From Enterococcus sp. DIV0212c (GTDB taxonomy: Bacteria; Bacillota; Bacilli; Lactobacillales; Enterococcaceae): DNA of 64,000 nt. The notes beneath the pieces were generated by a model, which did no database searches, had not been told where the DNA came from, and was given only the letters and a program-made list of their open reading frames with translations. Position 1 is the first letter of the stretch. The number at the start of each line of letters is the position of its first letter. Location of the stretch: assembly GCF_017377505.1 (NCBI RefSeq), contig NZ_JAFREN010000008.1, positions 62,001-126,000 of the forward strand, read 5' to 3'. The position numbers and the translations under genes were made by a program. Of this stretch, positions 48,434 to 57,659 are shown one piece after another.

Positions 48434-49645
48434 ATGACAGAAGACAAAAAAGTGGAAATCAGCAATGAAACAATGGAAGATGCAATGAACAGTGTCCAAG
48501 AAGTAAGTGTTGGCGACATCGTTAAAGGTGAAGTGCTTGCGGTCGAAGACAAACAAGTAGTTGTTGGTATTGAAGGTGCCGGTGTTGAAGGCGTAGTACC
48601 AGCTAAAGAGTTATCTACTACACAAGTAGAAGATATCAATGAATTAGTCAAAGTTGGAGATATTCTAGATTTAGTTGTAATCACAACGATTGGCAAAGAC
48701 AAAGAAAATGGCAGCTATTTACTTTCTAAACGTCGTTTGGATGCTAAAAAAGTTTGGGAAGAAATCGAACAAGATTTCAAAGCAGGCAAAATCATCGAAG
48801 CGCCAGTTACTAATGTTGTAAAAGGTGGTTTAGTTGTTGATGTTGGTGTTCGTGGATTCGTTCCAGCATCAATGGTAGAAGATCATTTTGTTGACGATTT
48901 TTCTGAATACAAAGGTCAAACATTGACATTTAAAATCATTGAGATCGAGCCTTCAGAAAATCGTTTGATTTTATCTCATAAAGCTGTTGTTGAAGCTGAG
49001 AAAAATTCTAAGAAAAAAGACATCTTAGCTACATTACATGATGGAGAGATCGTTGAAGGAAAAGTAGCCCGTTTAACTGATTTTGGTGCGTTTATTGATT
49101 TAGGCGGTATCGATGGGTTAGTTCATGTTTCTGAGATTGCTCATCAGCACGTTGGCAAACCAAGTGATGTACTATCAGTTGGAGACGATGTGAAAGTTAA
49201 GATCCTTTCAATCAATCCAGATGAAGAGCGTGTTTCTCTATCAATTAAAGAAACACTAGCTGGACCTTGGGAAGATATCGCAGACAAAGCAGCGGTTGGT
49301 TCTGTTCTTGATGGAACTGTCAAACGTTTAACTAGCTTTGGTGCATTTGTTGAAGTATTCCCAGGCGTAGAAGGCTTAGTTCATATTTCTCAAATTTCAC
49401 ACAAACATATTGCAACACCTCATGAAGTATTACAAGAAGGTGAAGCAGTTCAAGTAAAAGTATTGGAAGTTAATCCTGATGAACACCGTATTGCTCTAAG
49501 CATCAAAGCTTTAGAAGCAAAACCTGAATCGCAAGAAGAGCCAAAAGATGTCCAAGAATATGAGTTACCTGAAGAAAATACAGGTTTCACAATGGGCGAT
49601 ATCTTAGGTGATGCGTTAAAAGGTCAAGAGTCTGATTCAGAATAA
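48434..49645 (+). CDS. rpsA: 30S ribosomal protein S1-like protein
   Basis: A 403-residue protein with four S1 RNA-binding domains (about 18-85, 105-172, 190-260, 275-345) and an acidic C terminus. The repeated pattern G..V.G.V..(L/T).FGAFV.....GLVH.SEI is clear in domains 3 and 4. Low-GC Gram-positive S1 homologues (YpfD) have four domains rather than six. The 48223-48433 stretch before it holds the promoter region but no gene. Confidence 0.95.
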   Translation: MTEDKKVEISNETMEDAMNSVQEVSVGDIVKGEVLAVEDKQVVVGIEGAGVEGVVPAKELSTTQVEDINELVKVGDILDLVVITTIGKDKENGSYLLSKRRLDAKKVWEEIEQDFKAGKIIEAPVTNVVKGGLVVDVGVRGFVPASMVEDHFVDDFSEYKGQTLTFKIIEIEPSENRLILSHKAVVEAEKNSKKKDILATLHDGEIVEGKVARLTDFGAFIDLGGIDGLVHVSEIAHQHVGKPSDVLSVGDDVKVKILSINPDEERVSLSIKETLAGPWEDIADKAAVGSVLDGTVKRLTSFGAFVEVFPGVEGLVHISQISHKHIATPHEVLQEGEAVQVKVLEVNPDEHRIALSIKALEAKPESQEEPKDVQEYELPEENTGFTMGDILGDALKGQESDSE

Positions 49646-49664
49646 TAGTTAATAAAAATTAATT

Positions 49665-49764
49665 GGAAAAACGCTGGCAGAAGTGATTGCTTTTGTCCAG
49701 CTGTTTATCCAAATTCAAAGCGACTGAGATATGACTCGAAGAGCTATCACTCAGTTGCTTTTTT
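49665..49764 (+). repeat. Family A repeat fragment with terminator (after rpsA)
   Basis: GCAGAAGTGATTGCTTTTGTCC, then CTGTTTATCCAAATT, then a hairpin with stem AAGCGACTGAG/CTCAGTTGCTT, loop TATGACTCGAAGAGCTAT and T run. The upstream blocks match the right end of the full repeat at 36067-36256. It is the rpsA terminator. Confidence 0.82.
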
Positions 49765-49799
49765 AAGTATGAAAAAAACGAGTCCAAGTAAATGATGAT

Positions 49800-49840
49800 A
49801 AAAAAGTAGCTTCTTCGGAAATAAGAAGCTACTTTTTTAT
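49800..49840. terminator. Bidirectional terminator
   Basis: AAAAGTAGCTTCTT pairs perfectly with AAGAAGCTACTTTT, seven-base loop, T/A runs on both sides; it serves the convergent AraC-type regulator gene. Confidence 0.9.
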
Positions 49841-49860
49841 CGACCTCATTATTTGAGGTG

Positions 49861-50637
49861 CTAATTATAAATGACTCGTAAATCTGCTGGTGTATGTTCA
49901 CCACGATATTGCTTGCGGAATTGGTGAGGAGATTGACCAACTTTTTTCTTAAATAATTTACTAAAATAAGTAGAATCGATGTAGCCGACTGTTCCGGAAA
50001 TTTCAGTAATAGATTCTTCTGTTTTCATCAATAATTGTTTGGATTTTTCTATTCGATAAGCAGTTAAGTAATCAATAAAGTTCATACCCACGGCTTCTTT
50101 AAAAAAGCGGCTAACATAATGCCGATTTAAATGCATGATATCTGCTAAAGTCGATAAATTTATTTCTTCATCATAATGATCATGAATGTAGTCAAGAATA
50201 GTATTGATTTGTTCTTTTGCTAATACTGTTGGTTTGTTATTCAAGACATCCATTAAAGAAACCTGATTCAATGATTTTACACTTCGATCAATCGCAAACT
50301 TTAATTCAGTTAAATCAACGGGTGTTAGTAAATAATCAACTACGCCACATCTCAATGCTTGATGAATACTCTGAAAATCATCTCGTTTAGTTAAAATAAT
50401 TACTTTAATATTTGGAAGTTCTTGTACTATTTTTCGTTTAACAATAAAACCATCGATATCTAGATGGTCGATTGCTATCAAGAGAATTTCTGGAAGAAGT
50501 TTTTCAGCAATACTTAGAGCCTCTTGTTCAGTTCTAGCTGGAGGTAGAATTTTTATATTCATGAATGAGTCATTGATAGATTGTTGTAGCTTTTTTTGTT
50601 CATTGGTATCATTACTAACAATCAATAATCGGCACAT
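49861..50637 (-). CDS. AraC-type response regulator with degenerate receiver domain
   Basis: A 258-residue protein of YesN layout: receiver-like domain (1-120) and two AraC helix-turn-helix motifs (INLSTLADIMHLNRHYVSRFFKE and SITEISGTVGYIDSTYFSKLFKK). The receiver lacks key residues. The usual acidic pair is S8-N9, the phospho-acceptor position before ..IDHLDIDG is A55, and the lysine of the K-P pair is T105. It is therefore unlikely to be phosphorylated in the normal way. No kinase gene is adjacent. Divergent from the aldehyde dehydrogenase gene, its likely target. Confidence 0.88.
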   Translation of the reverse strand: MCRLLIVSNDTNEQKKLQQSINDSFMNIKILPPARTEQEALSIAEKLLPEILLIAIDHLDIDGFIVKRKIVQELPNIKVIILTKRDDFQSIHQALRCGVVDYLLTPVDLTELKFAIDRSVKSLNQVSLMDVLNNKPTVLAKEQINTILDYIHDHYDEEINLSTLADIMHLNRHYVSRFFKEAVGMNFIDYLTAYRIEKSKQLLMKTEESITEISGTVGYIDSTYFSKLFKKKVGQSPHQFRKQYRGEHTPADLRVIYN

Positions 50638-50831
50638 AAGTAACCCCTCTTTCTTTGACGGAATAATTGCACTTTTTTGTTTGTGAAATTTCCTCTACTA
50701 CTCTATAATACCTTGAATAAATTAACCTTTCAAGTGTAAATGTTTGTGAAATAAATACAGTAAAAGGTAAATTTTGTCCATAATCTTCTTAAAATATTCC
50801 CTAACAAATTCGATAGAATAGATTAAAATGA

Positions 50832-50848
50832 ACTTGTAAGCGTTTAAC
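50832..50848 (+). promoter_or_regulatory. Possible CcpA cre-like site
   Basis: TTGTAAGCGTTTAACAA resembles a cre sequence (TGTAAGCG left half is good; the right half is shifted by one base). It overlaps the region just after a likely -10 (TAAAAT at 50823-50828) upstream of the aldehyde dehydrogenase gene. Catabolite control would be sensible but is unproven. Confidence 0.4.
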
Positions 50849-50909
50849 AAACCAAAAGAGATTTATAGATGGTAAAGAATGAACCACAAAAGATGAAGGA
50901 GTGTTTAAC

Positions 50910-52250
50910 ATGACTGAAATAATCAAGGTAAAAGAAATCGAAACACTAGTTGAAGCGGCAAAGAAAGCACAAATAGAATATGAAACTTTTACACAGGAAC
51001 AAGTAGATGCAGTTGTAAAAAATGTATATCAAAAAACGTTAGATAATGCAGAAAAATTGGCGATTTCAGCAAATAAAGAAACAGGATTCGGAAAAGTTTC
51101 TGACAAAATAATCAAAAATACCTTTGCGAGTGAGCAAGTTTATGAAAGTATCAAAGACTTACCTACTGTAGGTGTAATTAATCGTCGTAAGGAAGACAAA
51201 ATCATTGAGATTGGAATTCCTTTAGGGGTTGTAGCAGGCTTGATTCCGTCAACAAATCCAACAGCAACAGTTATTTTCAAATCTTTGATTGCATTAAAAA
51301 CAAGAAACGCAATTGTCTTCTCACCACATCCAAAAGCACTAAAATCTATTTTAATGGCTGTGGAAATTATTGAGGCAGCGGCAGTTGAAGCAGGAGCTCC
51401 TGCAGGATTAGTTCAAGTGATTCAAGAACCGACATTAGATGCGACTAGCGCTTTGATGAAGCATACGGATGTTTCACTGATTCTTGCAACAGGTGGAAAA
51501 GCAATGGTTCAAGCAGCATATAGTTCAGGAAATCCTGCGATTGGTGTTGGGCCTGGTAATGTTCCTGTCTTGATCGATGCTACGGCAGATATTGCTCATG
51601 CAATTGATTGTGTCATCAGTAGCAAAACATTTGATAATGGAATTATCTGTGCATCAGAACAAGCACTTGTCGTAGATGAAACGGTAAAAGAGGCGGTTAT
51701 TGAAGAATTAAAAGCTAAAAAAGCTTATTTTATGAACGAAGAAGAATCTGCAAAAGTCAGTCAATTTATTTTGAGAGATACAGGCACGCTGAATCCTGAT
51801 ATTGTTGGGAAAAGTGCATCAGATGTAGCGAAATTAGTAGGGATTTCTGTACCGGAAGAAACGTCCATTTTGATTTCAGAACAAACAGAAATCGGTCACC
51901 ACAATCCTTATTCAAGAGAGAAATTAACACCTATTTTAGGTCTATTTACAGTTGATTCTTTCGAAACTGGTGTAAAAACGTGTAAAGCTTTACTAGCAAA
52001 TGAAGGAACAGGTCATACTGCAGTGATTCATACAACAACGGATACTAATGCAGAACTATTTGGTTTAGAAATGAGAGCTTCACGTATTTTAGTAAATACA
52101 TTAGGTGCATTAGGTGCAATTGGTGCAACAACTAAATTAGCACCTTCAATGACATTAGGTTGCGGCGCAATGGGTGGAAGCAGTACAACGGATAATGTAA
52201 CAGCTCATCACTTAATGAATGTAAAACGTATTGCTTATGGTGTTGAATAG
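50910..52250 (+). CDS. Acylating acetaldehyde dehydrogenase (CoA-dependent)
   Basis: A 446-residue member of the CoA-acylating aldehyde dehydrogenase group (like the N-terminal half of AdhE, EutE or PduP). The catalytic cysteine is in FDNGIICASEQ; cofactor-binding stretches are VAGLIPSTNPTATVIFK and ILATGGKAMVQAAYSSGNPAIGVGPGN. It interconverts an acyl-CoA and an aldehyde with NAD(H). No alcohol dehydrogenase domain and no shell or lyase genes are nearby. Start ATG 50910 with AAGGAG 8 bases upstream. Confidence 0.9.
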   Translation: MTEIIKVKEIETLVEAAKKAQIEYETFTQEQVDAVVKNVYQKTLDNAEKLAISANKETGFGKVSDKIIKNTFASEQVYESIKDLPTVGVINRRKEDKIIEIGIPLGVVAGLIPSTNPTATVIFKSLIALKTRNAIVFSPHPKALKSILMAVEIIEAAAVEAGAPAGLVQVIQEPTLDATSALMKHTDVSLILATGGKAMVQAAYSSGNPAIGVGPGNVPVLIDATADIAHAIDCVISSKTFDNGIICASEQALVVDETVKEAVIEELKAKKAYFMNEEESAKVSQFILRDTGTLNPDIVGKSASDVAKLVGISVPEETSILISEQTEIGHHNPYSREKLTPILGLFTVDSFETGVKTCKALLANEGTGHTAVIHTTTDTNAELFGLEMRASRILVNTLGALGAIGATTKLAPSMTLGCGAMGGSSTTDNVTAHHLMNVKRIAYGVE

Positions 52251-52282
52251 ATCGTGATAAATCAGCAAGAATAGTTTAAATA

Positions 52283-52340
52283 GAATATCTTGTAATTGTA
52301 GCTTTGGAAGTTAGGCAATTACAGGATATTCTTTGTATTT
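52283..52340 (+). terminator. Terminator after the aldehyde dehydrogenase gene
   Basis: GAATATCTTGTAATTG pairs with CAATTACAGGATATTC with one mismatch; T-rich sequence follows. Confidence 0.8.
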
Positions 52341-52392
52341 TATAAAATAGCTGTTTTTCGGTGAGTTAATTGACATATTTCACTAGTTTTTC

Positions 52393-52421
52393 TTGCATCT
52401 TAGACAAGCTTTAGGTAAACT
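52393..52421 (+). promoter_or_regulatory. Promoter of der
   Basis: TTGCAT at 52393-52398, 17-base spacer, TAAACT at 52416-52421, 36 bases before the start codon. Confidence 0.65.
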
Positions 52422-52457
52422 AGTAAGGATTGAAAACTTGTCAAGGAGGTAATTTGA

Positions 52458-53768
52458 ATGGCAAATCCAACAATTGCAATTGTCGGGCGCCCGAACGTTG
52501 GGAAATCGACGATTTTTAACCGTATAGCTGGTGAGAGAATTTCTATAGTAGAAGATACACCAGGTGTAACAAGAGACCGTATTTATGCCACTGGAGAGTG
52601 GTTGGGACGCGAGTTTAGCATTATAGATACAGGTGGTATCGATTTGAGCGATGAACCATTTATGGATCAGATTAAACATCAAGCTGAAATCGCTATTGAA
52701 GAAGCAGATGTGATCATTTTTGTAGCAAGCGGCAGAGAAGGTGTTACGGATGCGGATGAATTAGTCGCAAAAATTTTATACAGAAGCAACAAACCGGTGA
52801 TTTTAGCTGTAAATAAAGTTGATAATCCTGAGATGAGAAATGAAATTTATGAGTTTTATTCTTTAGGATTGGGCGATCCATTTCCTATTTCCGGAAGTCA
52901 CGGTTTAGGAATTGGAGATGTTCTCGATGAAGCAGTCAAACATTTTTCAACTGAAATCGAAGAAGAAGATGAAGATACGATCAAATTTAGTTTGATTGGA
53001 CGTCCTAATGTTGGTAAATCTTCATTGATCAATGCAATTCTAGGTGAAGATCGGGTGATCGTTTCAGAGATCGAAGGAACGACTCGTGATGCGATCGATA
53101 CGCATTTTGAATCTGAAGAAGGTCAAAAATTCTTAATGATTGACACAGCAGGCATGCGCAAACGCGGTAAAGTCTATGAAAGTACTGAAAAGTATAGTGT
53201 GATGCGTGCCATGCGTGCGATAGAACGCTCAGATATTGTTTTAATGGTTTTAAATGCAGAAGAAGGTATCCGTGAACAAGATAAGAAAGTTGCTGGCTAT
53301 GCTCATGAGGCAGGTCGTGGAATTATTATTGTTGTGAATAAGTGGGATACTATTGAAAAAGAAACAAATACGATGCGTGATTTTGAAGAAGAGATTCGTG
53401 ATGAATTTCAATATCTGGATTATGCGCCAATCATCTTTGTTTCAGCATTAACAAAACAGCGTTTAAATAAATTACCAGAACTGATTGAATTAGTTAGTGT
53501 GAATCAAAATATGCGGATTCCTTCTGCCTTATTGAACGATGTTGTGATGGATGCCATCGCAATCAATCCGACTCCAACTGATAAGGGTAAACGATTGAAA
53601 GTCTTTTATGCGACACAAGTGGCTATCAAACCGCCGACGTTTGTTATTTTTGTAAATGAAGAAGAATTGATGCATTTTTCATATGCACGCTTCTTAGAAA
53701 ACCAAATTCGTAAAGCATTTACGTTTGAAGGAACACCAATCAAAATCATCCCAAGAAGACGGAAGTAG
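52458..53768 (+). CDS. der: Ribosome biogenesis GTPase Der (EngA)
   Basis: A 436-residue essential GTPase acting in 50S assembly. Two tandem GTPase domains each show a G1 motif ([12 protein letters not shown] near residue 10; [12 protein letters not shown] near 183), DTGG/DTAG and NKVD/NKWD, followed by a C-terminal KH-like domain. AAGGAGG precedes the ATG. Confidence 0.97.
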   Translation: MANPTIAIVGRPNVGKSTIFNRIAGERISIVEDTPGVTRDRIYATGEWLGREFSIIDTGGIDLSDEPFMDQIKHQAEIAIEEADVIIFVASGREGVTDADELVAKILYRSNKPVILAVNKVDNPEMRNEIYEFYSLGLGDPFPISGSHGLGIGDVLDEAVKHFSTEIEEEDEDTIKFSLIGRPNVGKSSLINAILGEDRVIVSEIEGTTRDAIDTHFESEEGQKFLMIDTAGMRKRGKVYESTEKYSVMRAMRAIERSDIVLMVLNAEEGIREQDKKVAGYAHEAGRGIIIVVNKWDTIEKETNTMRDFEEEIRDEFQYLDYAPIIFVSALTKQRLNKLPELIELVSVNQNMRIPSALLNDVVMDAIAINPTPTDKGKRLKVFYATQVAIKPPTFVIFVNEEELMHFSYARFLENQIRKAFTFEGTPIKIIPRRRK

Positions 53769-53968
53769 CGCATTTTACCACACTTTTTTCAAATGTACAA
53801 ATAAATTCATTGAGTTATAAAAAAAAATGATATTTTTAGAAAAAACTGGTTAAAACGCATCAAAAACCTTGCTATTACAAGCTTCCTATGATATCGTGAT
53901 AACAGAATATTGATCCAATTCAATATTTGTACGTCATTTTTGGACCACTCAAAAATAAACGTAAATTA

Positions 53969-53991
53969 GATATCTTTTAGATATCCTATCC
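53969..53991 (+). promoter_or_regulatory. Direct repeat upstream of hup
   Basis: TTAGATATC occurs twice, 11 bases apart, about 25 bases before the hup start. It could be a protein-binding site, possibly for HU itself, or simply lie in the promoter. The rest of 53769-54015 is AT-rich with no gene. Confidence 0.4.
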
Positions 53992-54015
53992 CTTGTGGAG
54001 GAGGTGAAATAATCC

Positions 54016-54291
54016 ATGGCAAATAAAGCAGAATTAATCGAAAACGTTGCATCTTCAACTGGTTTAACTAAAAAAGACGCAACTGCAGCAGTGGATGCTG
54101 TATTTTCAACAATCCAAGAATCTCTTGCTAAAGGTGAAAAAGTTCAATTAATCGGTTTTGGTAACTTTGAAGTACGCGAACGTGCGGCTCGTAAAGGACG
54201 TAACCCACAAACTGGTAAAGAAATTCAAATCGCTGCAAGTAAAGTACCTGCGTTCAAACCAGGTAAAGCGTTGAAAGATGCTGTTAAATAA
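54016..54291 (+). CDS. hup: DNA-binding protein HU
   Basis: A 91-residue histone-like protein ([54 protein letters not shown]) that bends and compacts DNA. GGAGGAGGTGAAAT is upstream of the ATG. Single gene, ended by a terminator at 54302-54334. Confidence 0.97.
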   Translation: MANKAELIENVASSTGLTKKDATAAVDAVFSTIQESLAKGEKVQLIGFGNFEVRERAARKGRNPQTGKEIQIAASKVPAFKPGKALKDAVK

Positions 54292-54301
54292 GACAGTTCT
54301 T

Positions 54302-54334
54302 AGAACCCTTGATTAGTCAAGGGTTCTTTCTTTT
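54302..54334 (+). terminator. Terminator after hup
   Basis: AGAACCCTTGA pairs with TCAAGGGTTCT; T-rich sequence follows. Confidence 0.9.
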
Positions 54335-54459
54335 ACATAGATTTGTACGTGGTTTCAGACATATCAGCATTATGAAAAAATTTTTTGATTTTTTGTTTGG
54401 TCATATATTAGTAGAAACAAGAGAGTGGACATAGCAATTATTTCGTGTATGATAAAGTT

Positions 54460-54729
54460 ATGGAAACTCATACAGGATTATTAACCCATATCAAGGTGTT
54501 TAAAGAAAAGCCTTATGCTATAACAGGAATGTTAATTTGGGAAAATGATGTCTGCATTAATTGTGTCATCAAAAACAGACCATTTGCCAGGTACGTACTA
54601 TCGCTACCGATGCACCAATATGAAATTGAGATAAAAGGAGACTATAATAGTAGAGGGCAATTTGATGTAAAACATATGCGCATCGTTAACATAGATAGCT
54701 ACATTGCTTTGATAGGAACACCAGAATGA
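54460..54729 (+). CDS. Small hypothetical protein
   Basis: I recognise no family. From ATG 54460 the protein has 89 residues (a TAT-ATG start five codons earlier at 54445 is also possible); neither start has a strong ribosome binding site. The sequence has the rhythm of a small beta-rich domain (GLLTHIKVFKEKPYAITGMLIW, YEIEIKGDYNSRGQFDVKHMRIV), possibly an OB-like fold. It ends in a very strong terminator that overlaps its last codons, which supports expression. Confidence 0.6.
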   Translation: METHTGLLTHIKVFKEKPYAITGMLIWENDVCINCVIKNRPFARYVLSLPMHQYEIEIKGDYNSRGQFDVKHMRIVNIDSYIALIGTPE

Positions 54730-54765
54730 AAGGACCCCTGAGAAGTCGGGGGTCCTTTCATTCTG
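54723..54765 (+). terminator. Strong terminator after the small gene
   Basis: A 16-bp perfect stem AGAATGAAAGGACCCC/GGGGTCCTTTCATTCT starting inside the last codons of the upstream gene. Confidence 0.88.
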
Positions 54766-54784
54766 TTCTATAAAGAAGTTAAAA

Positions 54785-54978
54785 ATGAGTTGGATAAACG
54801 GTGGGAACAGAAGCAATCACTACGCTACGCTTCGATCACATCAAATTCTAAGTGCTAAAGCACTAAGATTTGAAGGCTTCGGAAATAAGCTGAAATTCAC
54901 AAAAATTTGAAGAGCAGTTTTCGGCAATTCCTTCTTATTTCTCGGGATTAAACACTTCCGTCCCATCCTCTTACGGAT
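54785..54978 (-). repeat. Full-length dispersed repeat, family A (inverted)
   Basis: The reverse complement matches 36067-36256 along its whole length, with small indels (an extra GCGTA in the CGAAGCGTAGCGTAG part). It lacks the attached terminator. From 54979 to 55341 I see no gene, only AT-rich sequence and a small hairpin at 55113-55140 (AATTAGCTT/AAGCTAATT). Confidence 0.85.
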
Positions 54979-55341
54979 AAAGAATAATCAGCTATGTCTA
55001 ATGCTAATTGTTTAACTATAAACATTGCAAAGTGCTAATTATTCAAATCAGACTGAATCACTATGTTGCTTCAAAATAGTAAGTTTTTATGAAGTGCGCT
55101 ATCTTTCTTAAAAATTAGCTTTTTTTGAAGCAAGCTAATTATAACCAATAAATAAGAATTTTTTATATAGATAAATTAGATCATCTATGTAAGAAATAGT
55201 GAATCAATAATGTCTGTTCTTTAAGGAACTTAAAAGAACGATTGTCTTTGAGTAAAGTTTATTGCATTTCCAAAAATAAAAATCATCCCCCTTTTTGTTT
55301 TGTGACAACTAATGTTAAAATAGGGAAGAGGGGTGTTATCT

Positions 55342-56388
55342 ATGGAATTGGTTTATAATAAAAATCACCTGCAAGCAACAATCATTTACGGTGAAACGTT
55401 TGCTTCGCAACTTAAATCGGCTTCAGTTGGATTGAAGCATATTCTCATGATCACCAATCAACGTTATTATGATTTATTTTCGGATAAATTGATTCAGCTT
55501 TTTGATGACAAACAAGAAATAGATTGGTATATTTGTAAGAATGATGTCCATTGCAATAATATGAACGAATTAGAAAGTCTATTATTGTTTTTATCAGATT
55601 TTGATCAACAGCAAGAATTTGTTTTCTTGGGTGTAGGGAATGAAGGGGTTGTTCAGCTGACGAATTTTCTACATAAAACCTCTGTTTTGACTTCTGAATG
55701 CTGGTTATTGCCGCTTTCAGTTCAGTCATTAAGCAAAAGTTTGATTCCAGAAGTTCAAATAGAACTACTGAATCATCCCGTTTTGAAAAGTAGTGTACTA
55801 GCAGAAAAAATAATCTATGATTGGACATTAACAAGTGATCATGGAGATGGAAAATTAGTTGATTTCCTTGTTTTTATTCGTTGCGGCTTGGTTTGTAGCC
55901 ATGATTTTTTACGAATGCTTTTCAAAAATTATAGTGATGCAACACGATTGAATCAGCAGTCATTTACTGGCATGCTGGATGAAATGATACATTATTATGA
56001 AATAAATGGTCAAAGGATCGACCAATTTGGTCATTTATTTGAGCAAGGCTTTTTTGAAACAACCAACGGGCATTTACTATCTGGTCATATGAAACGGTTT
56101 TTAGGTTGTTTATTGCAGCTGTTGTGGTCTCAAGAAAGTAATCAGTTTTTGTTTCATTACAAAAATTTTATGATATGGTTAATCCGTTTAGGCTATCCGA
56201 TCGATTTTCCAGAACAAATATTAGTCAGTGATTATGTGGAGGGTATTTTAAAGTGTGTTGATCGTGGTGAAACTGCTGCTCTTTTGAAGGAAGTAGGCGT
56301 AATCGATCAAGTGCAAAAACCTAATGCAGAGGACTTATTGGTAACAGTAGAAAAATACAAAACTATTTTAAAAGAAATCAGAGGGTAA
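55342..56388 (+). CDS. AroB-like (3-dehydroquinate synthase fold) protein, probable pseudoenzyme
   Basis: A 348-residue protein without an obvious catalytic signature. It follows the layout of 3-dehydroquinate synthase. FLGVGNEGVVQLTNF (96-110) sits where AroB has GGGV.GDL.GF, and LPLSVQSLSKSLI (123-135) where AroB has PTTLLAQVDSSIGGK. FGHLFEQ (229-235) replaces FGHT.GHA, and LLSGHMK (245-251) replaces LLHGEAV. One zinc histidine becomes Ser. In Bacillus, aro genes lie upstream of ypiA-ypiB, as here. Start ATG 55342 has AGAGGGG upstream. The assignment is inferred by eye. Confidence 0.55.
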   Translation: MELVYNKNHLQATIIYGETFASQLKSASVGLKHILMITNQRYYDLFSDKLIQLFDDKQEIDWYICKNDVHCNNMNELESLLLFLSDFDQQQEFVFLGVGNEGVVQLTNFLHKTSVLTSECWLLPLSVQSLSKSLIPEVQIELLNHPVLKSSVLAEKIIYDWTLTSDHGDGKLVDFLVFIRCGLVCSHDFLRMLFKNYSDATRLNQQSFTGMLDEMIHYYEINGQRIDQFGHLFEQGFFETTNGHLLSGHMKRFLGCLLQLLWSQESNQFLFHYKNFMIWLIRLGYPIDFPEQILVSDYVEGILKCVDRGETAALLKEVGVIDQVQKPNAEDLLVTVEKYKTILKEIRG

Positions 56389-56391
56389 TTT

Positions 56392-57651
56392 ATGATGACA
56401 TACAGTGAAAAAATGTTACAAGCTATACATGAAGAAGAGTTAGCTCAAGCTCAATTGATGCTTGCAGAAGCAATTAGAAAAGATGACGATGATACACTTG
56501 CTGATTTAGGGGAAGAATTATTGTCACTTGGTTTTTTAGAAGAGGCGAAATTAGTTTTTGAGCATTTATTGACGATTTTTCCTGATGCGGATGGATTGAA
56601 TATTCCTTTAGCTGAGATTGCGATTGAAAATAACCAGATCGATGATGCGTTTGTTTATTTAGAGAAAGTAGCTAAGGATAGTGATAGCTATGTTCAAAGC
56701 TTGCTTGTTACAGCAGATCTCTATCAAGTAATCGGTATTCCAGAAGTAAGTGAAGCAAAATTAAAAGAAGCGCAACGACTGTTGCCAGATGAGCCACTGA
56801 TTTTATTTGCCTTAGGTGAATTGTACTTTGTGAACGGACAGTTCCGAGAAGCTTGTGAAAGTTATGGGGAATTACTTGAAGCTCAAGTGACAGAAATTTC
56901 TAATGTATCGATCAACGAGCGTGTTGGAAGTAGCTATAGTATGTCTGGAAATTTCGAAGAAGCGATCCCATTTTTGGAAAAAGCATTAGAAGAAGGACAG
57001 ACGGATGATCGGTTATTCCAATTAGCGTTTACTTATTTACAGCTTCATGAAAATCAAAAAGCAATTGCTTTATTGCAGCAATTAAGATTATTGAATCCAC
57101 ATTATCAATCGTTGTATTTATCATTAGGTGAAGCTTTACAGGAAGAAGAACAATTAGAAGAAGCACGTACAGTTTTAGCTGAAGGAATCAAAGAAAATCC
57201 TTTCCAAGTAGATTTGTATCAGTTGGCATCTGAGAATGCTTACCGACTTCACGATACAGAACAAGCAGAAGCGCTATTAAAACAAGCGCTAGAACTTGGC
57301 GAGAAAACGGATGAAACAAGATTGACGTTAAGTAATTTGTATTTAAACGAGAAACGATTTGATGAAGTGATCGATGTTGTAAAACAAATGGATGAACAAG
57401 GACATCCATATGGCGAATGGAATCTTGCTCATGCCTATAATGAGTTGGAAGAGTTTGATTTAGCAAAAGTCCATTATGAACAAGCTTACCAAGAATTGTC
57501 TCATGAGCCGGAGTTTTTAAAAGAATATGCTGTTTTCCTCAGAGAAGAAGGTCAATTAGCGAAAGCAAAGGAACTATTACAACACTATCTACAGCATGAG
57601 CCTGGTGATAATGAAGCAGAATCATTGCTAGAAGATATTGAAGAAAGATAG
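56392..57651 (+). CDS. ypiA: Tetratricopeptide repeat protein YpiA
   Basis: A 419-residue protein made of about ten to twelve TPR-like helical repeats (e.g. DEPLILFALGELYFVNGQFREACESYGELL, EEAIPFLEKALEEG). It is likely a protein-interaction scaffold in the cytoplasm; no signal peptide. It starts three bases after the AroB-like gene (ATG 56392 or 56395) and is eight bases before ypiB, so these three form an operon. Confidence 0.9.
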   Translation: MMTYSEKMLQAIHEEELAQAQLMLAEAIRKDDDDTLADLGEELLSLGFLEEAKLVFEHLLTIFPDADGLNIPLAEIAIENNQIDDAFVYLEKVAKDSDSYVQSLLVTADLYQVIGIPEVSEAKLKEAQRLLPDEPLILFALGELYFVNGQFREACESYGELLEAQVTEISNVSINERVGSSYSMSGNFEEAIPFLEKALEEGQTDDRLFQLAFTYLQLHENQKAIALLQQLRLLNPHYQSLYLSLGEALQEEEQLEEARTVLAEGIKENPFQVDLYQLASENAYRLHDTEQAEALLKQALELGEKTDETRLTLSNLYLNEKRFDEVIDVVKQMDEQGHPYGEWNLAHAYNELEEFDLAKVHYEQAYQELSHEPEFLKEYAVFLREEGQLAKAKELLQHYLQHEPGDNEAESLLEDIEER

Positions 57652-57659
57652 GTGATACG

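Noticed and set aside
50832..50848. A confident cre site.
   Set aside because: Only the left half matches well; the right half is shifted by one base, so it is listed only as a possible site.
55451..55834. Open frame of 127 codons on the minus strand.
   Set aside because: Antisense to the AroB-like gene, which has a good ribosome binding site and operon context.
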